A stretch of DNA of 64,000 nt from Streptomyces rimosus (GTDB taxonomy: Bacteria > Actinomycetota > Actinomycetes > Streptomycetales > Streptomycetaceae), in assembly GCF_008704655.1 (NCBI RefSeq), contig NZ_CP023688.1, forward strand, positions 3,782,001 to 3,846,000, read 5' to 3'. Below, in pieces: positions 1 to 8,150 of the stretch (its first letter is position 1; every line of letters begins with the position of its first letter). A program made the position numbers and the translations under genes. A model generated the notes under the pieces. That model was not told the DNA's origin, made no database searches, and saw only the letters and a list, made by a program, of their open reading frames with translations.

Positions 1-400
1 TGAGCGGGCCGTACGTGGCCTCGCTCAGTTCTTCGGTATGCCGGACGGGCGGGCGGCGCGGGGTGTCCTCGTCGCTGCCCGGGGCCAGGCCCGTACGTTC
101 GTAGACGGCGTGGCTGGAGATGAACAGGTACCGGCCGACGCGGTCGCCGAGGGCGTCCATCGCCTGCCCGACGTGGCGCGGGACATAGCCGCTGACGTCC
201 ACGACGGCGTCCCAGGCGCCCGCGCGCAGCGCCGTGTGGTCGCCGGTGTCGCGGTCGCCGATGAGGCGGGTCAGCCGGGGGAACAGGTCCGGGTTGGTGC
301 GGCCCCGGCCGAAGAGAGTCACCTCGGCACCGGTACGCAGGGCATCCTCGACGATGGCGCGCCCGACGAAGGACGTGCCGCCAAGTACAAGAAGGTGCAT
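1..400 (-). CDS. NAD-dependent epimerase/reductase, C-terminus cut by window edge
   Basis: This is the N-terminal 133 codons of a Rossmann-fold protein; the rest lies beyond position 1. The product opens with MHLLVLGGTSFVGRAIVED, a beta-strand followed by a GGTSFVG dinucleotide-binding turn. It continues with an LFGRGRTNPDLFP segment, a DVSGYVPRHV segment and an LFISSHAVYE strand that carries the Ser position expected of extended short-chain dehydrogenases. The family includes sugar-nucleotide epimerases and isoflavone-reductase-like enzymes; the substrate cannot be read from the fragment. The start is the ATG whose complement ends at 400. It is transcribed in the same direction as the hydrolase gene upstream, about 75 bp away. 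Confidence 0.8.
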   Translation of the reverse strand, partial: MHLLVLGGTSFVGRAIVEDALRTGAEVTLFGRGRTNPDLFPRLTRLIGDRDTGDHTALRAGAWDAVVDVSGYVPRHVGQAMDALGDRVGRYLFISSHAVYERTGLAPGSDEDTPRRPPVRHTEELSEATYGPL

Positions 401-476
401 GGTGGTTGACCCTAGGGGGGTCCGGTGGCCGCGGCCGGGAATGACGGGCGGTCCGCGGCCCCGGTGCGTCGCGGGG

Positions 477-1391
477 TCAGCCCTGGAGGACGGATTCCAG
501 GAACGGGTCCAGGACGGCCCGCCACTCCTCGGGAGCCTCCCAGGGGAGCCAGTGCCCGGCGTCCGGTATCTCGGCGTAGACGCCGCGCGGGAGGACGCGG
601 ACCATCTCCTGGGCCTCCGCGCGGCCCAGTTCGCCGTCCAGGCCGCGGACCACGAGCGTGGGGCACTGCACCAGGGCGAGATCTTCCCAGTGCGCGTCGT
701 GGACCCAGGTCTCGCGGGCGCTGAGCATCTGGTGGCGGGAGAAGACCGGCCGCCAGCCGTCCGCGCGTTCGGCCATGACCTCGGCGAAGAACTCGCCGCG
801 GGCCGGCATGGGACGCTCCAGGGTCGGGTCGTCCTCGCCGAACCACTTGCGGACGTCCGCGAGGGTGGCGAACGGGACCGGCCAGGAGCGGAACCAGTCC
901 GCCCACTCCTGCTGCGAGGCCGAGCCCAGGGCCGAGGCCCGCATGTCGCAGACGACGAGCGCGCTGACGAGGTCGGGGCGGCGGGCGGCTATCTGCCAGG
1001 CCGTCAGGGCGCCCATGGAGTGGCCTATCAGGATGACGGGGGCCAGACCGAGCTGTTCGATGGCGGCGATGCCGTCGGCGACGTACGCCTCGCGGTCGTA
1101 CGGACCGTCCTGGGGCTTCTCGCTGCGGCCGTGGCCGCGCTGGTCCAGCCCGACGGGGCGGCACCGGGAACCGAGCCAGCGGGCGGTCTCGGCCCAGTGC
1201 GACGCACGGCCCATCAGGCCGTGCAGGAGGAGCACTCCCGGGCGGCCCCGCTCACCTTCCTCCCCTCCCCCGCCGGGCTTCGGCGGATCGGTGAACTCCC
1301 AGGCGGCGAGCCGGACACCGCCGGCTCCCGTCACGTCGATACGGCGCACCATGGGTCCTGGCACCCCCATTCGGTCTTCGAGCAGCCCCAC
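477..1391 (-). CDS. alpha/beta-fold hydrolase
   Basis: A 304-residue hydrolase of the epoxide-hydrolase/haloperoxidase type. The oxyanion-hole strand VLLLHGLMG lies near residue 55. The nucleophile elbow GHSMG is at residues 123-127, with Ser125 as the predicted nucleophile. A late GLDGELG segment and DAGHWLPWE supply the probable acidic residue and the catalytic His. RGHGRS after the second strand is typical of the family. The substrate is unknown. The first 15 or so residues are doubtful: the GTG at 1391 is followed by in-frame ATGs at 1370 and 1349, and the core homology begins around MVRRIDVTGAGG. Confidence 0.85.
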   Translation of the reverse strand: MGLLEDRMGVPGPMVRRIDVTGAGGVRLAAWEFTDPPKPGGGGEEGERGRPGVLLLHGLMGRASHWAETARWLGSRCRPVGLDQRGHGRSEKPQDGPYDREAYVADGIAAIEQLGLAPVILIGHSMGALTAWQIAARRPDLVSALVVCDMRASALGSASQQEWADWFRSWPVPFATLADVRKWFGEDDPTLERPMPARGEFFAEVMAERADGWRPVFSRHQMLSARETWVHDAHWEDLALVQCPTLVVRGLDGELGRAEAQEMVRVLPRGVYAEIPDAGHWLPWEAPEEWRAVLDPFLESVLQG

Positions 1392-2102
1392 ACTATCGAA
1401 CCTCTATTCGAGTAGGCCGTTCCTGCGCTCAATAACCCTCGTTCGGGTGACCACGCCCAAGGGTTGCCGGTCGTCGCCGAGGGGAGACACGTAGCGGGAG
1501 GCGGGCCCCACCGGGAAGGGGGCCCACGGGAGAAGACCCTGAGAGCTCGGGGCTCCGGGTCTTGGCGGGGGGACATGGGGAGGCGGGGCCCCGGCTGCTC
1601 GCAGCGCCGGGGCCCCGGATGTGCGCGGGGCGGCGGACGCTGTTCCGCCGGACGGCCCGGAACCCCTCACGACTTGCCGAAGTCGCGGCACACGCCAAAG
1701 CCGCGCCACGCGCGACCGCCGCGGTACGCATGAAGCGGGCGGCGCGGACGAACTCACCACCGCCGACGCTGTTCGCGTTCGCCGGACCGGGGACCCCGGT
1801 GGACCGTCCCTCACCCGAGCCCCCTCCCCGGCCCGGGCCCGCGGCGGCAGGGAGCATCCTGCCCGGTACTCCTCAGCCGCCTCGCCCCAGGCCATAGGCA
1901 CCACACGTCATGAGCCGCCGTGCACGCGCGCGCACGCCGCGCGGCTCCCGCCCGTCATCGCGCACGTGCTCAGCGCCAGGGTGACACGCCACCGCCCGCC
2001 GCGCTCGCGGTTCGCCAACTCCGTCCGGCGGCGCGGCCGTTGTACGCCGCGCCGGACCGGCCGTCGCGCCAGGTCAGCCGGGGGACGGACGGCCGTACGA
2101 GG
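1392..2102. other. 711-bp intergenic region with no convincing gene
   Basis: The region lies between the hydrolase and dmdR1. Several overlapping open frames exist on both strands, but none shows a family motif. The proteins are dominated by Arg, Ala, Pro and Gly, as random GC-rich frames are. The one clear structure is the hairpin near 1584-1617. The region could hold the dmdR1 3' end and the hydrolase promoter. Confidence 0.5.
1584..1617. terminator. GC-rich hairpin, probable terminator of dmdR1 transcript
   Basis: Perfect 11-bp arms, CGGGGCCCCGG at 1584-1594 and its complement at 1607-1617, enclose a 12-nt loop. There is no T-run, which is usual for Streptomyces terminators. It lies about 490 bp downstream of the dmdR1 stop, so the link to that transcript is only likely. 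Confidence 0.45.
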
Positions 2103-2795
2103 TCAGCGCTTGGCCACGAAAACGTGGGCGGCGATCTCGGATTGCAGTTCCGCGGCCTCGCCGCTGCTGCCGACGAGCACACCGGAGGGCGACTCGGTCA
2201 CACTGACCACCGCGCCCGGCTGCACACCGGCCCGCCGCAGCGTGTACATGAGCTGGGCGTCCGCCTGGATGGGCTCGCCGATGCGGCGCACCACGACCGT
2301 CTTGCCGTCCGCGCCCGCCTCCAGGTCCATCAGGCTCACCATGCCGGCGTCCAGGAACGGGTCGGCCTCGGCCTTCTCGCCCAGCTCCTCCAGACCCGGG
2401 ATGGGGTTGCCGTACGGCGACTCCGTCGGATGCCGCAGCAGCTCGACGACGCGGCGCTCGACCGCCTCGCTCATCACGTGCTCCCAGCGGCACGCCTCGG
2501 CGTGCACCTGCTCCCACTCCAGGCCGATGACGTCGACCAGCAGGCACTCGGCGAGGCGGTGCTTGCGCATGACGCGGGTCGCCAGCCGACGGCCCTCCTC
2601 GGTCAGCTCCAGATGGCGGTCGCCCGCGACCGTGAGCAGGCCGTCGCGCTCCATGCGCGCCACGGTCTGGCTGACCGTCGGGCCGCTCTGTTCGAGCCGC
2701 TCCGCGATCCGGGCGCGCATCGGGACCACACCTTCCTCTTCCAGCTCAAGGATGGTGCGGAGATACATCTCCGTGGTGTCGATCAGTCCGGACAT
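2103..2795 (-). CDS. dmdR1: DtxR/IdeR-family iron-dependent repressor DmdR1
   Basis: A 230-residue metalloregulator that, when loaded with Fe(II), represses siderophore and iron-uptake genes. Every metal ligand known for mycobacterial IdeR is present at the same number: Met10, His79, Glu83, His98, Cys102, Glu105 and His106. The winged helix occupies roughly residues 1-70 (TVSQTVARMERDGLL recognition helix), the dimerisation domain 71-140, and an SH3-like domain the C-terminus. The start ATG at 2795 is preceded by a GAGGGG ribosome site five bases away. It is divergent from the SIS gene. I see no clear copy of the actinobacterial iron box in its own upstream region. Long open frames lie antisense to it (see findings). 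Confidence 0.95.
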   Translation of the reverse strand: MSGLIDTTEMYLRTILELEEEGVVPMRARIAERLEQSGPTVSQTVARMERDGLLTVAGDRHLELTEEGRRLATRVMRKHRLAECLLVDVIGLEWEQVHAEACRWEHVMSEAVERRVVELLRHPTESPYGNPIPGLEELGEKAEADPFLDAGMVSLMDLEAGADGKTVVVRRIGEPIQADAQLMYTLRRAGVQPGAVVSVTESPSGVLVGSSGEAAELQSEIAAHVFVAKR

Positions 2796-3201
2796 GCGTG
2801 CCCCTCGATGTGTCGTGCGGTGGCCCTGACCTCAATTCTGACGCATCCCACCGACAACGGTTCCGCGTCCGCTCCGCCCACCGCCTCCGGGGACCCGGCG
2901 GGGCGGCCGCCACCCTGCGGCGGGACGGCAACCGGGCGACGCCCGGGCGGCCGGAAGGTTGCCACCCGGTCGCGAGCGGCGGCGTACACCGTATTGACAG
3001 GGCACTGGTCCAGACCGCAACGTGATCCGCGCCACGGGCGAGGACCGACGGGGACCGCGGGGGCTGGTGGGGGCGGCGTTTCCCGGCGCCGGCCGGGCGC
3101 CAGTACGTGCCGGAACGCGTCGGAACACGTCAGAACGTGGACAAACGTACGAGGACCAACGTACAAGACCGAGGAACACCGACGAGAGGGGCCCCGCGGC
3201 G
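2796..3201. other. divergent promoter region between dmdR1 and SIS gene
   Basis: About 406 bp separate the divergent starts. The half nearest the SIS gene carries six AACGT-like units spaced mostly 10 bp apart (3102-3163), annotated separately. No iron-box palindrome and no open frame of quality were seen. Confidence 0.6.
3102..3163 (+). promoter_or_regulatory. helically phased AACGT-type repeat array upstream of SIS gene
   Basis: Units TACGT (3104), AACGCGT (3114), AACACGT (3124), AACGT (3134), AACGT (3144) and AACGT (3158) recur. Four successive spacings are 10 bp and the last is 14. Helical phasing suggests a cooperative protein-binding site or a curved upstream element. The array ends about 40 bp before the SIS start. 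Confidence 0.4.
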
Positions 3202-3960
3202 ATGGGCGAGAGCAACCGGTTGGCCGGGCAGTACTTCGACGCCGCGATCGAGCTGCTGCGCCGGGTGCGCGACGAGGAGGACGAGCGGATCGGCGCGGCC
3301 GGCACGCTGATCGCCGACACCGTCGAGGCGGGCGGCCGGGTCTTCGTCTTCGGCGCCGGGCACTCCTCGCTCCCCGCCCAGGACACCGTCTACCGGGCCG
3401 GCGGGCTCGCGATCATGAACCTGCTGACCGTGCCGGGCGTGGTCGGCGTCGACGTACGGCCCGCCACCCTCGGCAGCGCGCTGGAGCGGGTGGACGGGCT
3501 GGCCGGGGCCGTCCTGGACACCAGCCCCCTGGAGGCCGGTGACGTGCTGATCATCATCTCGCTCTCCGGGCGCAACTCGCTGCCCGTGGAGATGGCGATG
3601 AACGCGCGGGCGCTCGGCCTGAAGGTCATCGGCGTGACCTCGGTGGCGTACGCGGACGAGACCAGGTCCCGGCACGTCTCGGGCACCCACCTCAGGGACC
3701 ACTGCGACCTGGTCCTGGACAGCAAGATCCCGGTGGGCGACGCGGAGTTGACGGTGCCGGGCATCGAGGCGCCGTTCGCGCCCGCCTCCACGGTCGTCAC
3801 CAGCGCGATCATGCAGTCGGTGGTCGCGACGGCCGCCGGGGTGCTGGCCGACCGCGGCATCGAGCCGCCGCTGCTGCGCTCCGGGAACGTGGACGGCGGG
3901 CACGACTGGAACGGCCGGGTGATGCGGGAGTACGCGGACCGGATCTACTACCGGCAGTAG
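3202..3960 (+). CDS. SIS-domain sugar-phosphate-binding protein (UPF0309 type)
   Basis: A 252-residue SIS (sugar isomerase) protein. The phosphosugar-binding segments are visible: FVFGAGHSSLPAQDT near residue 50, LIIISLSGRNSLPVEMA near 118 and VIGVTSVAY near 140. The C-terminus GNVDGGHDWNGRVMREYADRIYYR is characteristic of the actinobacterial UPF0309 group, whose members probably bind or isomerise N-acetylated hexosamine phosphates. The ATG at 3202 has GAGAGGG upstream; a longer in-frame extension to 3022 has no ribosome site and low-complexity content, so the shorter start is preferred. It is divergent from dmdR1 and convergent with the PAS gene. Confidence 0.88.
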   Translation: MGESNRLAGQYFDAAIELLRRVRDEEDERIGAAGTLIADTVEAGGRVFVFGAGHSSLPAQDTVYRAGGLAIMNLLTVPGVVGVDVRPATLGSALERVDGLAGAVLDTSPLEAGDVLIIISLSGRNSLPVEMAMNARALGLKVIGVTSVAYADETRSRHVSGTHLRDHCDLVLDSKIPVGDAELTVPGIEAPFAPASTVVTSAIMQSVVATAAGVLADRGIEPPLLRSGNVDGGHDWNGRVMREYADRIYYRQ

Positions 3961-3976
3961 CGGCCGGTCCGGCGGC

Positions 3977-5494
3977 CTACGGCTCCCGCCCCGCGGGGCC
4001 GCCCGCCAGGTCCAGCGCCGCCGCGATCCGGGACGCGACGTCTTCCGCGTACGACGCGTCCGCCCGGTCGAACGGGCGCCGGGAGGGGCCGCGCAGGAAC
4101 GTCGCCACGCCCAGCGTCCGCCCCCGGCTGCGCAGCACCACGCACAGGCCGTGCACCGTGCCGTCCGGCCACTTGCGGGCCGCGGCCCAGCCCTCCGCGA
4201 TCGCCGGGCCCGCGCCGGCCCGTACCGAGCCGCACCGCTCCAGTGCCTGGGCGGCCGGGTGGCCCGGGCCGTAGGCCACCGGGATGCCGGTCGGCGGCAT
4301 GGCCTCGGAGGGGCCGGGCGCGCCGGCGGGCGAGGCGATGGCCCGTACGAGAGCGGGCGGACCGGCCGCGTCCGGGCCGACGGCGGACACACCGGTGTCA
4401 CCGCCGCCACCGCCCCCCACCACATCGATCAGCCCGTGATCGGCGAACCCGGCGAGGGCGAAGTCGAGGTGGACCGCCGCCGCCTCCATCGGGTCCTCGC
4501 ACTCCCCCGCCGCCCGGCCCGCGCGGTGCAGCTGCTGGGCGCGGAAGCGCAGCAGCGAGGCTTCCTGTTCCGCGCGCTTGGCGTCCGTGACGTCCTGGAA
4601 GATCCAGCCCACGCCGAGCGGCACGGGCTCCTCCGCCAGCGGCGAGGCCAGCCGGACGAAGCCGCTGCGCCAGCACCGGCGGGTCTGTTCGACCTCGTCG
4701 GACCGGAGCGTCACCCACAGCTCGGCGGCGGCCGGCGGCGTGCCCTCCGCCAGGACGTGGGTCAGGGCGCTCTCCAGTTCCTCCACGCCCTGGGCCAGCA
4801 GATCACCCAGCGGACGCCCCAGGACGGCCGTACGGCCCATCCCCAGGGCGCGGGCGGCGTGCGCGTTGACGACGGCGGGCCGCAGGTCGGCGTCGACCAG
4901 CACGACGCCCCAGGAGGCGTCCACGAAGAGCGCCTCGCTCAGCGCGATGGAACGCTCCAGGTCGATCTGCGCGTGCACCTCGCTGAACGCGCAGTACACG
5001 CCCGCCGCCCGCCCGTCGGGCCCGAGCACGGCGGAGGACTGCGTACGCACCAGGACGCGGCGCCCGTCCTTGGTCAGCAGCGCGAACTCGTGGACCTGGC
5101 GTCCGGGCGAGCGGGTCGCCGCGAGCAGGTCGGCCTCGACCTCGTCGGCGTCCTCCTTGCGGACCGCCCATCCGGCCAGCCCCTGCCGGCCGACGGCCTC
5201 GGCCGCCGTCCAGCCGAGCAGCCGCTCGGCCTCGCGGTTCCAGTGGGTGACCGCGCCGTCCGCGCCGAAGGCGCACAGCGCGGCGTCCATCCCGTCCAGC
5301 AGGGCGGCGAGCAGGCCGGAGTCCTCACTGTCCGGCTGCGGGTCCGGACCGTCACCGGGCACGGCGCCCGCGCACGCGTCGTCCGGCGGACCGCCCCGGT
5401 CCGCGGCCCGCCCCGGCCCCCCGGGCGGTACGGGCTCGAAGCGGTGCGACGAGGACGACGAAGAGGACGACGAAGACGAAGCAGCCACTGGCAC
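3977..5494 (-). CDS. PAS-PAS-GAF sensory protein lacking an output domain
   Basis: A 505-residue protein. An N-terminal poly-Ser tract and Pro/Gly-rich segment (residues 1-60) precede a first PAS domain (about 65-170; HWNREAERLLGW) and a second (about 175-300; VVNAHAARALGM, ending IFQDVTDAKRAEQEA). A GAF-like domain follows (about 310-500; GLCVVLRSRGRTLGVATFLRG, then a DRADASYAEDVASRIAAALDLA helix). In Streptomyces this arrangement is usually followed by a SpoIIE/PP2C phosphatase, but here the protein stops after the GAF helix. It may therefore act by protein contact or be a degenerated phosphatase regulator. A glycine run (GGGGGG) interrupts the GAF N-terminus. It is convergent with the SIS gene, with a gap of only 16 bp. 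Confidence 0.82.
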   Translation of the reverse strand: MPVAASSSSSSSSSSSHRFEPVPPGGPGRAADRGGPPDDACAGAVPGDGPDPQPDSEDSGLLAALLDGMDAALCAFGADGAVTHWNREAERLLGWTAAEAVGRQGLAGWAVRKEDADEVEADLLAATRSPGRQVHEFALLTKDGRRVLVRTQSSAVLGPDGRAAGVYCAFSEVHAQIDLERSIALSEALFVDASWGVVLVDADLRPAVVNAHAARALGMGRTAVLGRPLGDLLAQGVEELESALTHVLAEGTPPAAAELWVTLRSDEVEQTRRCWRSGFVRLASPLAEEPVPLGVGWIFQDVTDAKRAEQEASLLRFRAQQLHRAGRAAGECEDPMEAAAVHLDFALAGFADHGLIDVVGGGGGGDTGVSAVGPDAAGPPALVRAIASPAGAPGPSEAMPPTGIPVAYGPGHPAAQALERCGSVRAGAGPAIAEGWAAARKWPDGTVHGLCVVLRSRGRTLGVATFLRGPSRRPFDRADASYAEDVASRIAAALDLAGGPAGREP

Positions 5495-5596
5495 CCCCTA
5501 CGAACGCGGCCGCACGTGCCGCACGTCGGATCATTCAACTGGAACGTGACGCGGGCCACACCCCATTCGGCGAAATCGCCGCCCCGGGAAATTCGG

Positions 5597-5626
5597 TTGT
5601 GCGGCCCCGGGGCCGGTTCCTAGGGT
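5597..5626 (+). promoter_or_regulatory. candidate sigma-70 (HrdB-type) promoter for short leader ORF
   Basis: TTGTGC at 5597-5602 and TAGGGT at 5621-5626 are separated by 18 bp. A start near 5633 would place the ribosome site and 12-codon ORF at the beginning of the transcript. It points away from the PAS gene and runs antisense to the downstream flank of pdxH. Confidence 0.5.
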
Positions 5627-5659
5627 GTGAGGCACACGAGAAGGGAGGTGGTTCGGCAG

Positions 5660-5698
5660 ATGATTTCTTACCGGACGCGTGAGGTGACTGCGGGCTAG
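5660..5698 (+). CDS. 12-codon ORF with very strong ribosome site
   Basis: ATG to TAG encodes MISYRTREVTAG. It is preceded by GGGAGGT (5643-5649), the best Shine-Dalgarno match in the neighbourhood, at about 10 nt spacing, and by a plausible promoter. Its codon use is less GC-rich than its surroundings. No larger gene follows on the same strand: pdxH is on the other strand. It is therefore either a leader peptide of a structured RNA or a stand-alone micropeptide. I do not know its function. Confidence 0.5.
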   Translation: MISYRTREVTAG

Positions 5699-5780
5699 CG
5701 GCCCGTCGTCGCACTCAGTGTGCAGCGCCGGACCAGCGCAGGAGTCAGCTGCGCAGCCGGCCCAATCCCCAGCAGTCACC

Positions 5781-5850
5781 CGACCCGCGGGCTGCCGGTT
5801 CGTCCGACCGGCCCCTTCGCGCCCCAGGCGCGGGGGAAGCCCGCGGGTCG
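5781..5850. ncRNA. three-way-junction-like structured element
   Basis: A perfect 13-bp closing stem (CGACCCGCGGGCT at 5781-5793 pairs with 5838-5850) encloses two further perfect hairpins. These are GCCGGT/ACCGGC (5794-5799 with 5807-5812) and GCGCC/GGCGC (5819-5823 with 5827-5831). Read on the plus strand it follows the 12-codon ORF by 80 nt. Read on the minus strand it begins about 70 nt after the pdxH stop and could be an elaborate terminator. The sequence alone does not decide the strand. Confidence 0.5.
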
Positions 5851-5921
5851 CCTGCGTTCGCGGGCGCTTCGCGGGCACGGACGCGGCGCGGGTACGGACG
5901 CGCCCGTACCCGCCCCGGCGC

Positions 5922-6617
5922 TCAAGGCGCCAGCCGTACGACGGCCCAGCCGTCCCCGTCCCCCTGCCGCTCGTAGCGCAGCCGGTCGTGCAGACGGTTC
6001 TCCCGGCCCTGCCAGAACTCGACGGTCTCGGCGACGACCCGGATGCCGCCCCAGTGCGGCGGCGCGGGCACCTGCTCGCCCTCCGGGTAACGGGCCGCCA
6101 GCTCCGCCCAGCCGCGCTCCAGTTCGGCGCGGGAGGCGACCGGCGCCGACTGGTCGCTGGCCCAGGCGCCCAGCTGCGATCCGTGCGGGCGGGTGCGGAA
6201 GTACGCGGCGGTCTCGTCGCGGCCGATGCGGGTGGCCGGTCCTGTGATGATCACCTGGCGGGCCAGCGGGTGCCACGGGAAGAGCAGCGAGGCGTACGGA
6301 TTCTCCGCCAGGTCGCGGCCCTTGCGGCTGGTGTAGTTGGTGAAGAACACGAAGCCGTGCTCGTCGAACCGCTTGAGCAGCACGGTCCTTGAGCTGGGGC
6401 GGCCGGCGGCGTCGGCGGTCGAGACGACCATCGCGTTCGGTTCGTGCAGTCCGCTCGCGGCCGCTTCCTTGAACCAGCGCGCGAACTGGTCGTACGGGCT
6501 CGGAGCGAGGTCTGTCTCGTCGAGTCCCTCGGCGCGGTACTGCGCCCGCATGGCGGAAGGATCGAACGGATCGGGGAGCGGCGTGTCGGCGGAGTGCACG
6601 GCCACATCTTGCAGCAT
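5922..6617 (-). CDS. pdxH: pyridoxamine 5'-phosphate oxidase
   Basis: A 231-residue FMN flavoprotein that oxidises PNP/PMP to pyridoxal 5'-phosphate, the last step of B6 salvage. Family segments are plain: [20 protein letters not shown] at the N-terminus, [40 protein letters not shown] (FMN and phosphate binding), [13 protein letters not shown], and [15 protein letters not shown]. The C-terminal [18 protein letters not shown] carries the conserved substrate-binding Arg-x-His-Asp. Length is normal. The start is the ATG at 6617, which has a poor ribosome site. It is divergent from citrate synthase. Confidence 0.95.
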   Translation of the reverse strand: MLQDVAVHSADTPLPDPFDPSAMRAQYRAEGLDETDLAPSPYDQFARWFKEAAASGLHEPNAMVVSTADAAGRPSSRTVLLKRFDEHGFVFFTNYTSRKGRDLAENPYASLLFPWHPLARQVIITGPATRIGRDETAAYFRTRPHGSQLGAWASDQSAPVASRAELERGWAELAARYPEGEQVPAPPHWGGIRVVAETVEFWQGRENRLHDRLRYERQGDGDGWAVVRLAP

Positions 6618-7052
6618 GGAGGGCTGTTGGGGCAGCCGGGTGGCAGGGAAGTCTGCCCCTCGACGGCCCGGCGTAACCCTCTCGTAAGCGAATCGCCCGG
6701 TGTGCCGGATGTCACGCTTCCCGGGAAGTGCCGGACCGGCCAAAATCGTGCCGCGCGCCACTGTGGCGCGGCGACAGCGCGGGATATCGTGTCCGCCCTG
6801 AAGTGATCGAAGTGACGTGCTCCGGGCGGGATGCCACGGGTGCCGGTCGGGTGACCAACGCCCGCGCGGGGCATGACGGGAGTGACCGGTACGGACCGCG
6901 AGCCGCAGGGTGGCCGCGTACCCGGACCGGCGCCCGGCCGGCCGCGCGGCGTCCCGCGAACCGCCGACCCGGCCGGCCTGACCTGACAGATCTTGAACGC
7001 ACGGCATCTTGGTCATGAGCCGCATGTCGTCCACATCTTGAGGAGCCGCCTG
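6618..7052. other. divergent promoter region between pdxH and citrate synthase
   Basis: 435 bp between divergent starts. I see a 7-bp perfect hairpin (CGCGCCA-CTG-TGGCGCG, 6754-6770) and a GAGGAG ribosome site at 7040-7045 for citrate synthase. No convincing gene or named regulatory box was found. Confidence 0.5.
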
Positions 7053-8150
7053 ATGTCCGACTTCGTACCCGGACTCGAAGGAGTCGTCGCGTTCGAGACG
7101 GAGATCGCCGAACCGGACAAGGAAGGCGGCGCGCTCCGGTACCGCGGTGTCGACATCGAGGACCTCGTCGGGAAGGTCTCCTTCGGGAACGTGTGGGGGC
7201 TGCTGGTCGACGGATCGTTCAACCCCGGTCTGCCGCCGGCCGAGCCGTTCCCGATCCCCGTCCACTCGGGTGACATCCGGGTGGACGTGCAGTCCGCGCT
7301 GGCCATGCTCGCGCCGGTGTGGGGCCTGAAACCGCTGCTGGACACCGATGAGCAGACGGCGCGGGACGAGCTGGCGCGGGCCGCGGTCATGGCGCTCTCG
7401 TACGTCGCGCAGTCGGCGCGCGGGCAGGGCCTGCCGATGGTGCCGCAGAAGGAGATCGACAAGGCCGGGACCGTCGTCGAGCGCTTCATGAAGCGGTGGC
7501 GGGGCGAGCCGGACCCCAAGCACGTCGCGGCCGTGGACGCGTACTGGACCTCGGCGGCCGAGCACGGCATGAACGCGTCCACCTTCACGGCCCGGGTCAT
7601 CGCCTCGACCGGGGCCGATGTGGCGGCGGCGCTGTCCGGCGCGGTGGGCGCGATGTCCGGGCCGCTGCACGGCGGGGCGCCGTCCCGGGTCCTCGGCATG
7701 ATCGAGGAGATCGAGCGGACGGGTGACGCGACGGCGTATGTGAAGCGGGCGCTGGACCGCGGCGAGCGGCTGATGGGCTTCGGCCACCGGGTGTACCGCG
7801 CCGAGGACCCGCGGGCGCGGGTGCTGCGGCGCACGGCGCGCGAGCTGGGCGCGCCGCGCTTCGAGGTCGCGGAGGCGCTGGAGAAGGCCGCCCTGGAGGA
7901 GCTGCACAACCGGCGCCCGGACCGCGTGCTGGCGACGAACGTGGAGTTCTGGGCGGCGATCGTGCTGGACTTCGCGGAGGTTCCGGCGCACATGTTCACG
8001 TCGATGTTCACCTGTGCCCGTACGGCGGGCTGGAGCGCGCACATCCTGGAGCAGAAGCGGACCGGCCGCCTGGTCCGGCCGTCTGCCAAGTACGTGGGCC
8101 CGGGGCCGCGCGGCCCGGAAGCGGTGGACGGCTACACGGCGCCCGCGTAA
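7053..8150 (+). CDS. citrate synthase 2 (short type)
   Basis: A 365-residue citrate synthase, shorter than the roughly 430-residue primary enzyme. It condenses acetyl-CoA and oxaloacetate, or propionyl-CoA if it is a methylcitrate-type paralogue. Active-site motifs are visible: His206 in [11 protein letters not shown] and His245 in MGFGHRVYR, with [15 protein letters not shown] near the catalytic Asp region. N-terminal [15 protein letters not shown] is typical. The ATG at 7053 has a good GAGGAG site. Its last 19 bases overlap the tail of the convergent VOC gene. Confidence 0.92.
   Translation: MSDFVPGLEGVVAFETEIAEPDKEGGALRYRGVDIEDLVGKVSFGNVWGLLVDGSFNPGLPPAEPFPIPVHSGDIRVDVQSALAMLAPVWGLKPLLDTDEQTARDELARAAVMALSYVAQSARGQGLPMVPQKEIDKAGTVVERFMKRWRGEPDPKHVAAVDAYWTSAAEHGMNASTFTARVIASTGADVAAALSGAVGAMSGPLHGGAPSRVLGMIEEIERTGDATAYVKRALDRGERLMGFGHRVYRAEDPRARVLRRTARELGAPRFEVAEALEKAALEELHNRRPDRVLATNVEFWAAIVLDFAEVPAHMFTSMFTCARTAGWSAHILEQKRTGRLVRPSAKYVGPGPRGPEAVDGYTAPA

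Noticed and set aside
1404..1904. Overlapping open frames on both strands between the hydrolase and dmdR1
   Set aside because: Composition is Arg/Ala/Pro-rich, with no motif and no reliable ribosome site.
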